Shown here piece by piece: positions 1 through 9,534 of a stretch of 64,000 nucleotides of DNA. This DNA comes from Azospirillum canadense. Lineage in GTDB: Bacteria; Pseudomonadota; Alphaproteobacteria; Azospirillales; Azospirillaceae. The stretch lies in assembly GCF_025961225.1 (NCBI RefSeq), contig NZ_JAOQNG010000001.1, positions 781,001 to 845,000 on the forward strand, written 5' to 3'. Position 1 is the first letter of the stretch; each line of letters opens with the position of its first letter. The translations under genes were made by a program, and so were the position numbers. The notes below the pieces were generated by a model. It did no database searches. It saw only the letters and a program-made list of their open reading frames with translations, and was not told the DNA's origin.

Positions 1-21
1 CTTCTCGATGTCGTCGCTCAT
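1..21 (-). CDS. start of an unknown gene running off the left edge
   Basis: Reading leftwards on the minus strand, an ATG followed by codons for SDDIEK runs to the window edge. Its ATG overlaps the TGA of the TPR gene (ATGA arrangement), the usual sign of translational coupling, so it is probably the next gene of the nifB-fdxN operon. Only seven residues are visible and no function can be named. Confidence 0.5.
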
Positions 22-548
22 GGCTCGTCGTCCTCCCGCCCGCATCCATCGGCGTCGTGACGATCCGCGACGGCCAGCAGGCGCGCGGCCCCCAGCTTGT
101 CCTTGGGGTCCAGCTCCGTGACCTTGGTGAGAACGTCGCACCCTTCGGCGATGCGGCCGAGGCGCAGCAGCAGGTAGCCGACGGCGGTCAGCGCGAACAG
201 GAACAGCCGCGGGGCCGGGTCCAGCCCGGTGAAGTCGGCGTGGTCGCGGCCGACCGCGCGCCAGTCCGCGTGGCTCAGGCCGATGTCCGCCATGGCGTGG
301 CCGACCATCCGTTCGCCGTAGGCCAGCGCCTCGTCCAGGTTCGCCTTGTAGAAGTGGAACTTGTAGTGGCCGAGATCGACCAGCCGGTGGCCCGGCGCGA
401 TGGCCGCGGCCTGGGCGAGGTAGTGTTGCGCGGCGTCGCCGTCGCCGTAGCTGGCGGCGGCAAGGTGCAGGAGCCGCTCCGCCTCGGGCGGCAGGTCGCC
501 GCCGTAGTAACGGCGGTTGAGCCAGCCTTCGTCCACCTCGTCCAGCAT
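18..548 (-). CDS. TPR-like protein of the nifB-fdxN operon
   Basis: A 176-residue soluble protein without signal peptide or membrane segment. The chosen ATG gives MLDEVDEGWLNRRYYG; an upstream extension would read through fdxN in another frame and is not believable. The body is alpha-helical with helix pairs resembling tetratricopeptide repeats, for example the Ala/Leu-rich pair around residues 30-50 and the C-terminal pair (roughly residues 120-165) that contains GYLLLRLGRIAEGCDVLTKV and then ELDP. It lies 65 bp downstream of fdxN with a GC-rich hairpin in the gap, and overlaps the next gene by four bases. Its position suggests a role linked to nitrogenase cofactor assembly, perhaps as a scaffold, but this is inference from context. 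No enzymatic motif is visible. Confidence 0.7.
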   Translation of the reverse strand: MLDEVDEGWLNRRYYGGDLPPEAERLLHLAAASYGDGDAAQHYLAQAAAIAPGHRLVDLGHYKFHFYKANLDEALAYGERMVGHAMADIGLSHADWRAVGRDHADFTGLDPAPRLFLFALTAVGYLLLRLGRIAEGCDVLTKVTELDPKDKLGAARLLAVADRHDADGCGREDDEP

Positions 549-571
549 GGCGGGTCTCCCGCGGCGGTGAC

Positions 572-601
572 GCCCTCTCCCCTCGCTGTGAGGGGAGAGG
601 G
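572..601. repeat. CCCTCTCCCC palindrome between fdxN and TPR gene
   Basis: Arms CCCTCTCCCC and GGGGAGAGGG surround a short loop. It lies in the 65-bp gap downstream of fdxN. The same core recurs at 20042-20072 and 61574-61751, so this is a dispersed palindrome; it may also act as an RNA stem that protects or attenuates the fdxN transcript. Confidence 0.7.
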
Positions 602-613
602 TTTCTCGGGCGA

Positions 614-805
614 TCAGGCCGGGACGCAGCAGTCGGCCGGGCAGACCGAAGCGCACTGCGGGTTGGCGAACTGGCCCTTGCACTCGGTGCAGGTGGCCGG
701 GTCGATCACGTAGGTGCCCTTCTTGAAGCTGATCGCGTTGTTCGGGCACTCGGCCTCGCAGGCGCCGCAGGCGGTGCAGTCGGAAGCCTTGATCTTGTAA
801 GCCAT
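614..805 (-). CDS. fdxN: FdxN-type 2[4Fe-4S] ferredoxin
   Basis: A 63-residue ferredoxin. The first cluster motif is C10xxC13xxC16xxxC20 and the second is C39xxC42, eight residues, then C51xxxC55, the expanded second motif typical of nif-associated bacterial ferredoxins. Two more cysteines (C59, C60) sit near the C-terminus. The start ATG follows an AGGAGAG ribosome-binding site. It lies 67 bp behind nifB on the same strand, so it should be co-transcribed from the nifB promoter. In diazotrophs FdxN-type proteins donate electrons to nitrogenase or to NifB during FeMo-cofactor precursor synthesis; the nifB linkage favours the latter here, as inference. Confidence 0.93.
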   Translation of the reverse strand: MAYKIKASDCTACGACEAECPNNAISFKKGTYVIDPATCTECKGQFANPQCASVCPADCCVPA

Positions 806-872
806 CACTCTCTCCTCGGGTGGAAGGCGGCATTTGCGGTGGGCCGCCGGTTGAAATCCGTGTTCGGCTGTG

Positions 873-2432
873 TCAGGCGCGCTTGGCGGTGAAGGCGCCC
901 GTGCGGATGACCGCGTCCTGGCCGGCGCGCGCGTTGACCGCACCTTGGCCCAGGCGCTCGGCATAATCCTTGAAGTAGGTCAATGCCGACTCCTCGATGT
1001 ATTCGAAGGCGAAGCGGTCCACCGGCTCGATGCCCGCGGCTTGCAGCTTCTTCGACGGGCAGCCGCCGACCTTGGCCACGAAGACCGCGGTGCAATCGTT
1101 GATGGCGGACAGAACGGTGTCGAGCGCGTCCTCGTCGCCGGAGCCGCCTTCGCAATACTGGTCGACGCGGCGGTGGCCGACGAACTTGGCGCCCTTCGGG
1201 CCGACCTCGTAGATCTGGAATTCCTTGGCGTGGCCGAAATGCTCGTTGATGCGCTCGCCGCCCTTGGTGGCGACGGCGATCAGGATGGGATCGACCGCGG
1301 TGCCGACCGTCTCCGCCACGTCCGCCTGCGCGGCGGCCTTGGAGGCGTGGCGCTCGGCGCGGTCGGCCTCGACATGCTCGCGGTAGGTGCGCGCGGCCTC
1401 GCGGTCGTAGTCGACCTCCTCCATGGCGTCGATGCGGTCGATGGTGAACTCCGACCCGCGGTCCTCGCCCAACAGGCCGACGGCGTCGGCGCGGCACTGG
1501 CGGCAGTGGCGCATCAGCTTGGCGCCGCCCTCGCACTGGTCCTGCAGGACCTTCAGCTCCTGCGCGGTGGGGCCGCGCTGGCCGGTCAGGCCGAAATGGG
1601 TGCCGTGCGCCGGGTCGGAGATCAGCGGCATGATGTTGTGCAGGAAGGCGCCGCGCGCCTTGACCGCCTTGTTCACGTCCATCAGGTGCTCGTCGTTGAT
1701 CCCCGGGATCATGACGGAGTTCACCTTCACCAGGATGCCGCGCGACGTCAGCATCTCCAGCCCGAGCATCTGGCGCTCGTGCAGGATCTTGGCGGCGTCC
1801 AGCCCGGTCCAGCGCTTGTGGTCGTGGAAGATCCACGGGTAGATGTGCTGCCCGACCTCCGGGTCGACCATGTTGATGGTGATGGTGACGTGGTCGATGT
1901 TGTACTGGGCGATGGTGTCCACATGGTCGGGCAGGGCCAAGCCGTTGGTGGACAGGCACAGCTTCAGGTCCGGCGCCTTCTTCTGCAGCATCTCGAACGT
2001 CTTGAAGGTGTTCTTGCCGCCGGCGGCCAGGCTGTCGCCGGGGCCGGCGATGCCGATGACGGAGAGCTGCGGGATCTCCGCGGACACCGCCATGATCTTG
2101 CGGATCGCCTGGTCGGGCGTCAGCTTCTCCGACACCACGCCCGGACGGCTCTCGTTCGAGCAATCGTATTTGCGGTTGCAGTAGTTGCACTGGATGTTGC
2201 AGGCCGGGGCCACCGCCACATGCATGCGGGCGAAGTAGTGGTGCGCCTCTTCCGAATAGCAGGGGTGGTTCTTCACCTTTTCCCACACCGCCGGATCCAT
2301 GTCGGCCGGCCCGTCCGACGAACCGCAGGACGACGACGAACAGCCGGTTGCTTCGGCAGCTGCCGGCGCATCAGCGGGGGCCTTCAGCTCACCCAGGCCC
2401 AGGATGCTGTCGAGCGAAATCACGTTGCCCAT
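873..2432 (-). CDS. nifB: NifB, radical SAM FeMo-cofactor biosynthesis protein
   Basis: A 519-residue radical SAM enzyme that builds NifB-co, the [8Fe-9S-C] precursor of the nitrogenase FeMo-cofactor, in the cytoplasm. The radical SAM cluster motif C78xxxC82xxC85 is present (CNIQCNYC), with further cysteines and histidines in the N-terminal region expected for the K clusters. The C-terminal third, from about residue 375 ([20 protein letters not shown]), is the NifX/NafY-like domain fused to NifB in many proteobacteria. The length and two-domain order match the family. It is the first gene of a minus-strand operon with fdxN and the TPR gene. Upstream lie a sigma-54 promoter, an IHF site and two NifA sites, so expression should be NifA-dependent and restricted to nitrogen-fixing conditions. 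Confidence 0.98.
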   Translation of the reverse strand: MGNVISLDSILGLGELKAPADAPAAAEATGCSSSSCGSSDGPADMDPAVWEKVKNHPCYSEEAHHYFARMHVAVAPACNIQCNYCNRKYDCSNESRPGVVSEKLTPDQAIRKIMAVSAEIPQLSVIGIAGPGDSLAAGGKNTFKTFEMLQKKAPDLKLCLSTNGLALPDHVDTIAQYNIDHVTITINMVDPEVGQHIYPWIFHDHKRWTGLDAAKILHERQMLGLEMLTSRGILVKVNSVMIPGINDEHLMDVNKAVKARGAFLHNIMPLISDPAHGTHFGLTGQRGPTAQELKVLQDQCEGGAKLMRHCRQCRADAVGLLGEDRGSEFTIDRIDAMEEVDYDREAARTYREHVEADRAERHASKAAAQADVAETVGTAVDPILIAVATKGGERINEHFGHAKEFQIYEVGPKGAKFVGHRRVDQYCEGGSGDEDALDTVLSAINDCTAVFVAKVGGCPSKKLQAAGIEPVDRFAFEYIEESALTYFKDYAERLGQGAVNARAGQDAVIRTGAFTAKRA

Positions 2433-2483
2433 CGTTCACTCCTTCCCTGCCGCGCCGCCGGCGCCGGTGCTCGGAATGAAGAC

Positions 2484-2499
2484 AGCAATTTCGGGGCCA
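2484..2499 (-). promoter_or_regulatory. sigma-54 (-24/-12) promoter of nifB
   Basis: The minus strand reads TGGCCCCGAAATTGCT, matching TGGCAC-N5-TTGCW with exactly 10 bases between the invariant GG and GC. It lies about 50 bp in front of the nifB start codon and points into it. Confidence 0.9.
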
Positions 2500-2517
2500 G
2501 TTAGGGAAGGCGAAGAA

Positions 2518-2530
2518 AATCAATGGCTTG
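2518..2530 (-). promoter_or_regulatory. IHF site between promoter and NifA sites
   Basis: The plus strand reads AATCAATGGCTTG, a full match to the IHF consensus WATCAANNNNTTR. It sits between the sigma-54 promoter and the NifA sites, where IHF bending brings the activator onto the polymerase at nif promoters. Confidence 0.75.
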
Positions 2531-2556
2531 TGCCGCTTTGTCGGATCGGCGTCTTG

Positions 2557-2572
2557 TGTCGGCATTGCGACA
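2557..2572. promoter_or_regulatory. NifA upstream activator sequence 1
   Basis: TGT-N10-ACA, the NifA-binding consensus, with extra dyad symmetry (TGTCG...CGACA). Its centre is roughly 80 bp upstream of the -12 element of the nifB promoter. Confidence 0.88.
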
Positions 2573-2584
2573 ATGGCGGGGTGG

Positions 2585-2600
2585 TGTCGGGGAATCGACA
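2585..2600. promoter_or_regulatory. NifA upstream activator sequence 2
   Basis: A second perfect TGT-N10-ACA site, also with TGTCG/CGACA ends, 28 bp upstream of the first. Two sites nearly three helical turns apart fit cooperative NifA binding. Confidence 0.88.
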
Positions 2601-2747
2601 AGCCGGAGGCGAGCCTTCGCCTCGCGCAATCATACCTGCATATGTTTGTCACTCCCGCAATCGCCGGTGTGACGTTTCAGCGATTGTAAATCGAGGTGTG
2701 CTTGTCCATGGTGTGGCAACTCTGTCTTGCAGGCCGCAGGTCCCTTC

Positions 2748-3371
2748 ATGCCCGAGGCGTTTCTCCGCTGGTTCCCGCTGCTGTGCCTCGCCGGCTTCGT
2801 CGCCACGACCCTGTGGCGGCTGCGCTGGCTGCGCCGGAACACGGGCGTGGACGCGATGGCCTTTGAGGCGGGGGACGGCGCGCACGCCTTCCTGCTGCGG
2901 ATGTTCCGGGTGATGGTCGGTCTGACGGGGCTCTATGTCGTGGCGCGGGCGATCTGGTGGCGCAGCCTGGACGCGGCGGTCGGCCGGATCGACGCGGTCG
3001 CGGCGGTGACCGAGGCGGCGGGGGGAGTCCTTCAGACGGTGGCGCTGGCCATGATGGCCACCGGCGTGCTGGCGATGGTGGCCGGGCAGCGCACCATGGG
3101 CTTGTCCTGGCGCATCGGCGTGGACCGGGATCGGCCGACCGACCTTGTCACCTCCGGCCTGTTCCGCTATTCGCGCAACCCCATCTTCGCCGGAGTCGGC
3201 GCCTATTTCATCGCGCTGTTCCTGGTGTCGCCGACCGCGCCCACCCTGGCCATCATGGCCGCCGGCCTCGTCGGCATGGCGGTGCAGGTGCGGCTTGAGG
3301 AGGAGCATCTGGGCAACCTGCACGGCGCCCTTTACGAGGACTACCGCCGCCGCGTCCGCCGCTGGGTGTGA
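2748..3371 (+). CDS. integral membrane methyltransferase, ICMT/PEMT family
   Basis: A 207-residue membrane protein with four or five hydrophobic segments. The C-terminal part carries the hallmark of isoprenylcysteine carboxyl methyltransferase and phospholipid methyltransferase-like proteins: GLFRYSRNP (about residues 137-145), and the EEEHL...YEDYRRRVRRW ending in which the two acidic residues and the terminal Arg/Trp are conserved. These enzymes transfer a methyl group from SAM to lipidic substrates; the bacterial substrate is usually unknown. The ATG is preferred over an in-frame TTG at 2727. It is transcribed away from nifB and meets the cyclase gene head-on at its 3' end. The NifA sites lie within 200 bp of its start, but no properly spaced sigma-54 promoter faces it. 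Confidence 0.8.
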   Translation: MPEAFLRWFPLLCLAGFVATTLWRLRWLRRNTGVDAMAFEAGDGAHAFLLRMFRVMVGLTGLYVVARAIWWRSLDAAVGRIDAVAAVTEAAGGVLQTVALAMMATGVLAMVAGQRTMGLSWRIGVDRDRPTDLVTSGLFRYSRNPIFAGVGAYFIALFLVSPTAPTLAIMAAGLVGMAVQVRLEEEHLGNLHGALYEDYRRRVRRWV

Positions 3372-3373
3372 TG

Positions 3374-3413
3374 GGCGCAGCACTGTTGGGATTCGGCTGC
3401 GCCTCCACCCAAC
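3374..3413. repeat. GTTGGG/CCCAAC palindrome, first of two copies
   Basis: An inverted repeat with outer arms GTTGGG and CCCAAC and an inner GCGCAGC/GCTGCGC pairing, located in the 62-bp gap between two convergent genes. A clearer copy with 12-bp arms lies at 38922-38960, also between convergent genes. It could serve as a bidirectional terminator, although no T-run follows. Confidence 0.6.
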
Positions 3414-3433
3414 CTACGCGCCGCAGAGACGGT

Positions 3434-4324
3434 TCAGGCCAGTTCCCCGCGGAAGGCGACGACGTGGTCCTCGCCGGCGTTGCGCGGTTCGGCGCCGAAG
3501 CCGATCAGGCCGCTGCCGACCAGCTTCGTCGAATCGCGGCGCAGCACCACCGGCAGCGAATCGCCGGTGCGGACGAAGGTGCCGTTGGTCGAATGGTCGG
3601 TCAGGATGAAGCTTTCGCGGCTGAAGTCGATCACCGCGTGCTGGCGCGAGGTCTGGCGCGACAGGATGCGCAGGCCGCTGGTCTCCTGCCGTCCGATGGT
3701 CACCCGCGGCAGCAGGCGGTTCATCGTCACGGTGGCGTCGCGATAGTCCATGTGCAGGCTCAGCATTCCGCGGTCGTCGGGCCGGTTCGACAGGGTCAGC
3801 CCGACCGTGGTGCTCTCGACCGTTTCCTCCGCCTCGTCCGTCAGGCGGATCTGGAACACGCGGATGGGCGTCGTCTTGCCCTTCACGGAAATGCTGTTGA
3901 GCAGCTTGGTCTTGCGGTGGAGCGGCGGAGACAGGCGCTGGACCAGGTCGTCGGTGGCCAGGACCTCTCCGGCGCGGGCGATGGCCTCAACGCGGGCCGC
4001 GACGTTGCAGGCATCCCCGTACAGGTCCTCCCGCCCCTGGATCACCGGGCCGAAATGAAGGCCGATGCGCAGGCGCAGGCCATAGTCCCCCTGCTGCTCC
4101 ATCATCGCCAGGGTGGAGACGACGGCGTCGTCCGCGGTGGGGAAGGCGGCCAGCAGTCCGTCGCCCAGGCTCTTGATCACCCGGCCGGCGTTGGCCTCGA
4201 TGATCAGGCGCAGGTGCGCCAGGACCCGCTGGGCCAGCGTGGCGGCCGGCACGTTGCCGATGCGCTCGTACAGCTGGGTGCTGTCGACAATGTCCACAAA
4301 CTGGAGCGCGAGGGGCTTTTCCAT
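3434..4324 (-). CDS. class III adenylate/guanylate cyclase with C-terminal FHA domain
   Basis: A 296-residue soluble protein. Residues 1-170 form a class III nucleotide cyclase domain: LQFVDIVDSTQL holds the first metal-binding Asp, KSLGDGLLAAF the second, YGDACNVAARVE the transition-state Asn/Arg pair, and VKGKTTPIRV is typical of the C-terminal strand. Residues 190-296 form an FHA domain (TIGRQ, SRQTSRQHA, TDHSTNGTF), which binds phosphothreonine. All catalytic positions that can be recognised are intact, so it should make cAMP or cGMP. The start MEKPLALQF was chosen because the upstream extension is not protein-like; its ribosome-binding site is weak. It sits directly downstream of nifA on the same strand, separated by 261 bp of palindromes. 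A link to nitrogen regulation is only suggested by position. Confidence 0.88.
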   Translation of the reverse strand: MEKPLALQFVDIVDSTQLYERIGNVPAATLAQRVLAHLRLIIEANAGRVIKSLGDGLLAAFPTADDAVVSTLAMMEQQGDYGLRLRIGLHFGPVIQGREDLYGDACNVAARVEAIARAGEVLATDDLVQRLSPPLHRKTKLLNSISVKGKTTPIRVFQIRLTDEAEETVESTTVGLTLSNRPDDRGMLSLHMDYRDATVTMNRLLPRVTIGRQETSGLRILSRQTSRQHAVIDFSRESFILTDHSTNGTFVRTGDSLPVVLRRDSTKLVGSGLIGFGAEPRNAGEDHVVAFRGELA

Positions 4325-4474
4325 CTCGTGCGAAGGTCCGGACCTGGATGTTGCGGAAGGGCCGGCCACACAGCGTGCAGCCGGTATTCCCCCTTCATAA
4401 CACAACCAGCCATACGCGTCACAGCACCCGCGGACAAAAGGCCGCGGAGGGGAATCCGGCGGGCGGCGCATTTT

Positions 4475-4585
4475 AAAGCGGATTGGAATCCGCTTTGGAC
4501 CGCGACCGTGGTCCCGGCCGCACGTGCGGCCGAAGCCCGGCCGGCGCATGAGGCCATGTGAATCTAAAGCGAACGAAAGTTCGCT

Positions 4586-4590
<5 letters not shown>
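4475..4590. repeat. three consecutive palindromes at the end of nifA
   Basis: Three perfect inverted repeats in a row: AAAGCGGATT-GG-AATCCGCTTT (4475-4496), the 16-bp palindrome GGCCGCACGTGCGGCC (4516-4531), and a 12-bp stem with a GAAA tetraloop on the plus strand, TCTAAAGCGAAC/GTTCGCTTTAGA (4563-4590). The last contains the nifA stop codon. The first and third share the AAAGCG/CGCTTT ends. No T-run follows on the minus strand, so these are not classical intrinsic terminators. Confidence 0.8.
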
Positions 4591-6508
<1,918 letters not shown>

Positions 6509-6911
6509 GTTCGACACCCCTTGCTCGACCGGGAATCCGGCTTGAAGCGCAATGGCTCGCGCCCTTCCGCAGGTCCCGGCACAGCGCCTCGAACCTTTTC
6601 CTCCCGGGTGGGATGCGCGCTCGTTCTCGCGGCGCTTTGACCACCGGTCCGCCCGCCTGATGGCTCTGTGATCGGCCCATTCGGCATGCGGATGGTCGAA
6701 AGTGTCGGGGACATTTCGCGGAAAGGCAAGCCCTTTCGCATAGATAATGCTGCGTCGCACAATGACCTTCGGGTGTGGCGAAACGCCGCGAGCGGCATAG
6801 CCCCTGGCAATTTCAACCACGCTATGTTAATAACTGACCAGTCAGTAATAAAAATCTGGACCGCCTGCCTCGGCTCCGGTGGAGCGGGGCGGCGCGTCAT
6901 GGAAGGTCGCC
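6509..6911. other. 403-bp divergent intergenic region nifA/tetR
   Basis: This gap must hold the promoters of nifA (leftwards) and of the tetR operon (rightwards). The only clear signal is the TetR-type operator at 6833-6846. A short inverted repeat GAAAGG/CCTTTC lies around 6722-6737. No good sigma-54 promoter or TGT-N10-ACA site is visible, so nifA does not appear to be NifA-autoactivated from here. Confidence 0.5.
6833..6846. promoter_or_regulatory. probable operator of the adjacent TetR repressor
   Basis: The inverted repeat ACTGAC-CA-GTCAGT, with AT-rich flanks that extend the symmetry, lies 65 bp before the tetR start. Operators of the TGACTGGTCA type next to tetR/acrR genes usually mediate autorepression and control of the linked efflux operon. 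Confidence 0.75.
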
Positions 6912-7571
6912 ATGACCGACGACGACTCGTCGGCGCCCCGCTGGCGCCGCCGCAAGCAGGACCGCCCACAGGAGATCGTGGACGCCGCCCTTGACGTGTT
7001 CGGGGAACGGGGGTTCGCGGCGGCGCGCCTGGACGACGTCGCCGCCCGCGCCGGGGTCAGCAAGGGCACGCTCTATCTCTACTTCCCGAACAAGGAGGAG
7101 CTGTTCAAGGCGGTGGTGCGCAGCGCCATCGTCCCGAACCTGGAAATGGCGGAGCGCCTGCTGGCCGGCGCCGAGGGGCCGAGCTTCGCCGTGCTGGAGG
7201 CTCTGCTCGGCCTGATGGCGTCGCGCATCCTGCGCACCAAGGCCGGTGCTATCCCGAAATTGATCATCGCGGAGGCCGGCAACTTCCCCGACCTCGCCCG
7301 CTTCTACTATGAAGAGGTGATCCGGCGCGCCTTCGCGCTGCTCTCCGCGGTGCTGGCGCGCGGGGTGGCACGCGGGGAGTTTCGGCCCCTGGACATCGAC
7401 GCCACCGTGCGCCTGATCGTCGCGCCGATGCTGATGAGCGCGCTGTGGCGCTCCACCTTCGAGGCGCTGGAAGGCCGCCCGCTGGACGTGCCGACGCTGG
7501 TGCGCGCGCACCTCGACAACCTGCGCCGCGCGCTTGCCCCGGACGGTAAGACCGAAGGAACCGTGTCATGA
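6912..7571 (+). CDS. TetR/AcrR-family repressor of the export operon
   Basis: A 219-residue regulator. The N-terminal helix-turn-helix is clear: EIVDAALDVFGERGFAAARL, then DDVAARAGVSKGTLYLYFPNK, at about residues 18-60. The rest is the variable ligand-binding domain, of the TetR_C type found with HlyD/ABC-2 exporters. The ATG at 6912 follows GGAAGG at proper distance; a GTG at 6879 is a poorer candidate. Its TGA overlaps the ATG of the HlyD gene, so the repressor is the first gene of the operon it probably controls through the operator at 6833-6846. The inducer is unknown but is likely a toxic small molecule. Confidence 0.9.
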   Translation: MTDDDSSAPRWRRRKQDRPQEIVDAALDVFGERGFAAARLDDVAARAGVSKGTLYLYFPNKEELFKAVVRSAIVPNLEMAERLLAGAEGPSFAVLEALLGLMASRILRTKAGAIPKLIIAEAGNFPDLARFYYEEVIRRAFALLSAVLARGVARGEFRPLDIDATVRLIVAPMLMSALWRSTFEALEGRPLDVPTLVRAHLDNLRRALAPDGKTEGTVS

Positions 7572-8515
7572 GCTGGATCACCGACACGCTGGCGGCCGTG
7601 GCGGTCGCCCTGGGACTCGGCGGGGCGGACGCGGTGCCGCTCGCCCACGGATATGTGGAGGGGGAGTATCTGCGCGTCGCCGCCCCGTCGTCGGGGACGC
7701 TGGACAGCCTGTCGGTGGCGCGCGGTGGCCGGGTCGCGGCCGGCGCGCCGCTGTTCGCGTTGGACCTGACCAGCGCGCGGGCGGAATGCGCGCGCCTTAC
7801 CGCCGCCCTGGCTCAGGCCCGGGCGCAACTGGCCGATCTGCGCAAGGGCAGGCGGCCGGACGAGCTGGCGGTCGTCGCCGCGCAGAAGGCGCAGGCCGAG
7901 GCGTCTCTGCGCTACTCCACCTTGGACCTGGAGCGGCAGCAGACGCTGGTGGCGCGCAGGGTCAGCTCCGACGATCGGCTGGACGCCGCCCGCGCCGCCT
8001 ATGACCGCGACCGCGCGCGGCTCGCCGAACTGACCGCGCAGCTGTCCGTGTCGAACCTGCCGGCCCGTCCCGACCAGCTGCGCGCCGCGGAGGAGGCGGT
8101 GGCCCAGGCCGAGGCGGCGCTGGCCCAGGCGAACCGGCGCCTGGACGAGCTGGCGCCCCTGGCCCCGGCCGACGCGCTGGTCGAGGACACGCTGTTCAAC
8201 CCCGGCGAATGGGTCCCGGCGGGCTCCCCCGTGGTGACGCTTCTGCCGCCCGGCAACCTCAAGCTGGTCGTCTTCGTGCCGGAGCCGCTGATGAACCGGG
8301 TCAAGCCGGGCTCGGCGCTGGCGGTGCGCTGCGACGGCTGCGCGCCCGGCCTGACCGCGCGCGTCGCTTACGTTTCGCCGCGCGCCGAATACACGCCGCC
8401 GGTCATCTACAGCGTCGGCAGTCGGGAAAAGCTGGTGTTCCGGGTGGAGGCAAAGCTGGAGGCCGGCGCCGCCCTCAACCCCGGCCTGCCCGTGGACGTG
8501 GAGTTGCAGCCGTGA
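7568..8515 (+). CDS. HlyD-type periplasmic adaptor (membrane fusion protein)
   Basis: A 315-residue adaptor of an ABC exporter, similar in design to YbhG. An N-terminal hydrophobic segment anchors or exports it. A barrel-sandwich hybrid half follows (GYVEGEYLRVAAPSSGTLDS), then a long coiled-coil hairpin (about residues 75-195, rich in Ala/Gln/Glu), then the second half and beta-barrel (VEDTLFNPGEWVPAGSPVVT). The start overlaps the tetR stop and its stop overlaps the GTG of the ATPase gene, so the three are translationally coupled. It would link the inner-membrane ABC transporter to an outer-membrane channel encoded elsewhere. Confidence 0.9.
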   Translation: MSWITDTLAAVAVALGLGGADAVPLAHGYVEGEYLRVAAPSSGTLDSLSVARGGRVAAGAPLFALDLTSARAECARLTAALAQARAQLADLRKGRRPDELAVVAAQKAQAEASLRYSTLDLERQQTLVARRVSSDDRLDAARAAYDRDRARLAELTAQLSVSNLPARPDQLRAAEEAVAQAEAALAQANRRLDELAPLAPADALVEDTLFNPGEWVPAGSPVVTLLPPGNLKLVVFVPEPLMNRVKPGSALAVRCDGCAPGLTARVAYVSPRAEYTPPVIYSVGSREKLVFRVEAKLEAGAALNPGLPVDVELQP

Positions 8516-9501
8516 CGGCGAGCGGGAATGGTCGGGCCGTGCCCCCACCCCAGCCCTCCCCCGCTGGGCGGGGGAGGGAGTTGGAAGCGGCCATCGACGT
8601 TCACGGCTTGGTCAAGCGGTTCGGCGCCAAGACGGTGGTAGACGACTTCTCGATCCGGGTGGAAGCGGGGCAGATCTATGGCTTCCTCGGGCCGAACGGG
8701 TCGGGCAAGACGACGACCATCCGCATGCTCTGCGGCCTGCTGACGCCGGACGCGGGGGAGGGCACCTGTCTGGGGCTCGACATCCGGACCCAGAGCGCCG
8801 CGATCAAGCGGCAGGTCGGCTACATGACCCAGAAGTTCAGCTTCTGGGAGGATTTGAGCATCGCGGAGAACCTGGACTTCGTGGCCCGCATGTACGGGCT
8901 GCCGGATCGCAAGCGGCGGGTCGCTGCGGCGCTGGAGCGGCTGGGCCTCGCCAACCGGCGGACGCAGTTGGCGGGAGAGCTGTCCGGCGGCTGGAAGCAG
9001 CGTCTGGCGCTGGCCGCCTGCATCCTGCACGACCCGAAGCTGCTGCTGCTCGACGAACCCACGGCCGGCGTGGACCCAAAGGCGCGGCGCGAGTTCTGGG
9101 ACGAGATCCACCGGCTGGCGCACGAAGGCCTGACCGTGCTGGTCAGCACCCATTATATGGACGAGGCGGAGCGCTGCCACGCCATCGCCTACCTCGCTTA
9201 CGGGAAGCTGATGACCCAGGGCACGGTGGACGAGGTCGTCGCCCGCTCCGGCGTGCTGACCTATGAGATCTCAGGCTCTGATCCGGGCCGCATCGCGGCC
9301 GACCTGAAAGGCAAGCCGGGGGTGGAGATGGTGGCCGCCTTCGGCGCCCGGCTGCACGTCACCGGCATCGACGCCGCGGCGCTGGAGGCGGCGCTGCGCC
9401 CCTGGGCGGACCAGCCCGGCCTGCGGATCGCGCGTGCCGAGCCCACGCTGGAGGACGTGTTCATCCACCTGATGAACCGCAGCACGGACAACTTCTCATG
9501 A
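8512..9501 (+). CDS. ABC exporter ATP-binding subunit
   Basis: A 329-residue ATPase of the ABC-2 type (YbhF/CcmA-like). Walker A is GPNGSGKT (60-67), the signature LSGGWKQR, Walker B LLLLDEP followed by TAGVDP, and the H-loop VSTHYMDE. The C-terminal 80 residues are the regulatory extension seen in drug and polysaccharide exporters. The start is a GTG overlapping the hlyD stop (GTGA). Between this GTG and the ABC core lies a stretch (PPPQPSPAGRGRE) encoded by a dispersed palindromic repeat, and no other start codon lies after it except a possible TTG, so the repeat seems to be translated. The natural partner, the permease, is 610 bp downstream beyond an oppositely oriented gene. Confidence 0.9.
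   Translation: MTASGNGRAVPPPQPSPAGRGRELEAAIDVHGLVKRFGAKTVVDDFSIRVEAGQIYGFLGPNGSGKTTTIRMLCGLLTPDAGEGTCLGLDIRTQSAAIKRQVGYMTQKFSFWEDLSIAENLDFVARMYGLPDRKRRVAAALERLGLANRRTQLAGELSGGWKQRLALAACILHDPKLLLLDEPTAGVDPKARREFWDEIHRLAHEGLTVLVSTHYMDEAERCHAIAYLAYGKLMTQGTVDEVVARSGVLTYEISGSDPGRIAADLKGKPGVEMVAAFGARLHVTGIDAAALEAALRPWADQPGLRIARAEPTLEDVFIHLMNRSTDNFS
8541..8579. repeat. dispersed palindrome inside the ABC ATPase gene
   Basis: The core CCCTCCCCCGC-TGGGC-GGGGGAGGG forms a stem and is preceded by CCCCCACCCCAG. The same unit occurs in glcE (16986-17089) and after the AsmA gene (36427-36480). Here it lies within the first 25 codons of the ATPase gene. Confidence 0.8.
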
Positions 9502-9534
9502 CACGCCCGTCTTCGAAGCGTGCCGCCGATCGAA

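Noticed and set aside
870..2504. Very long open frame opposite nifB, and similar ones opposite the large kinase (47536-51726) and glnE (29737-32736)
   Set aside because: High GC makes long antisense frames. Their products are His/Arg/Gly/Ala-rich without motifs, while the sense frames have full families.
2714..2730. Sigma-54-like TGGCAA...TTGC on the plus strand before the membrane methyltransferase gene
   Set aside because: GG and GC are 12 bases apart instead of 10, a spacing that sigma-54 does not tolerate.
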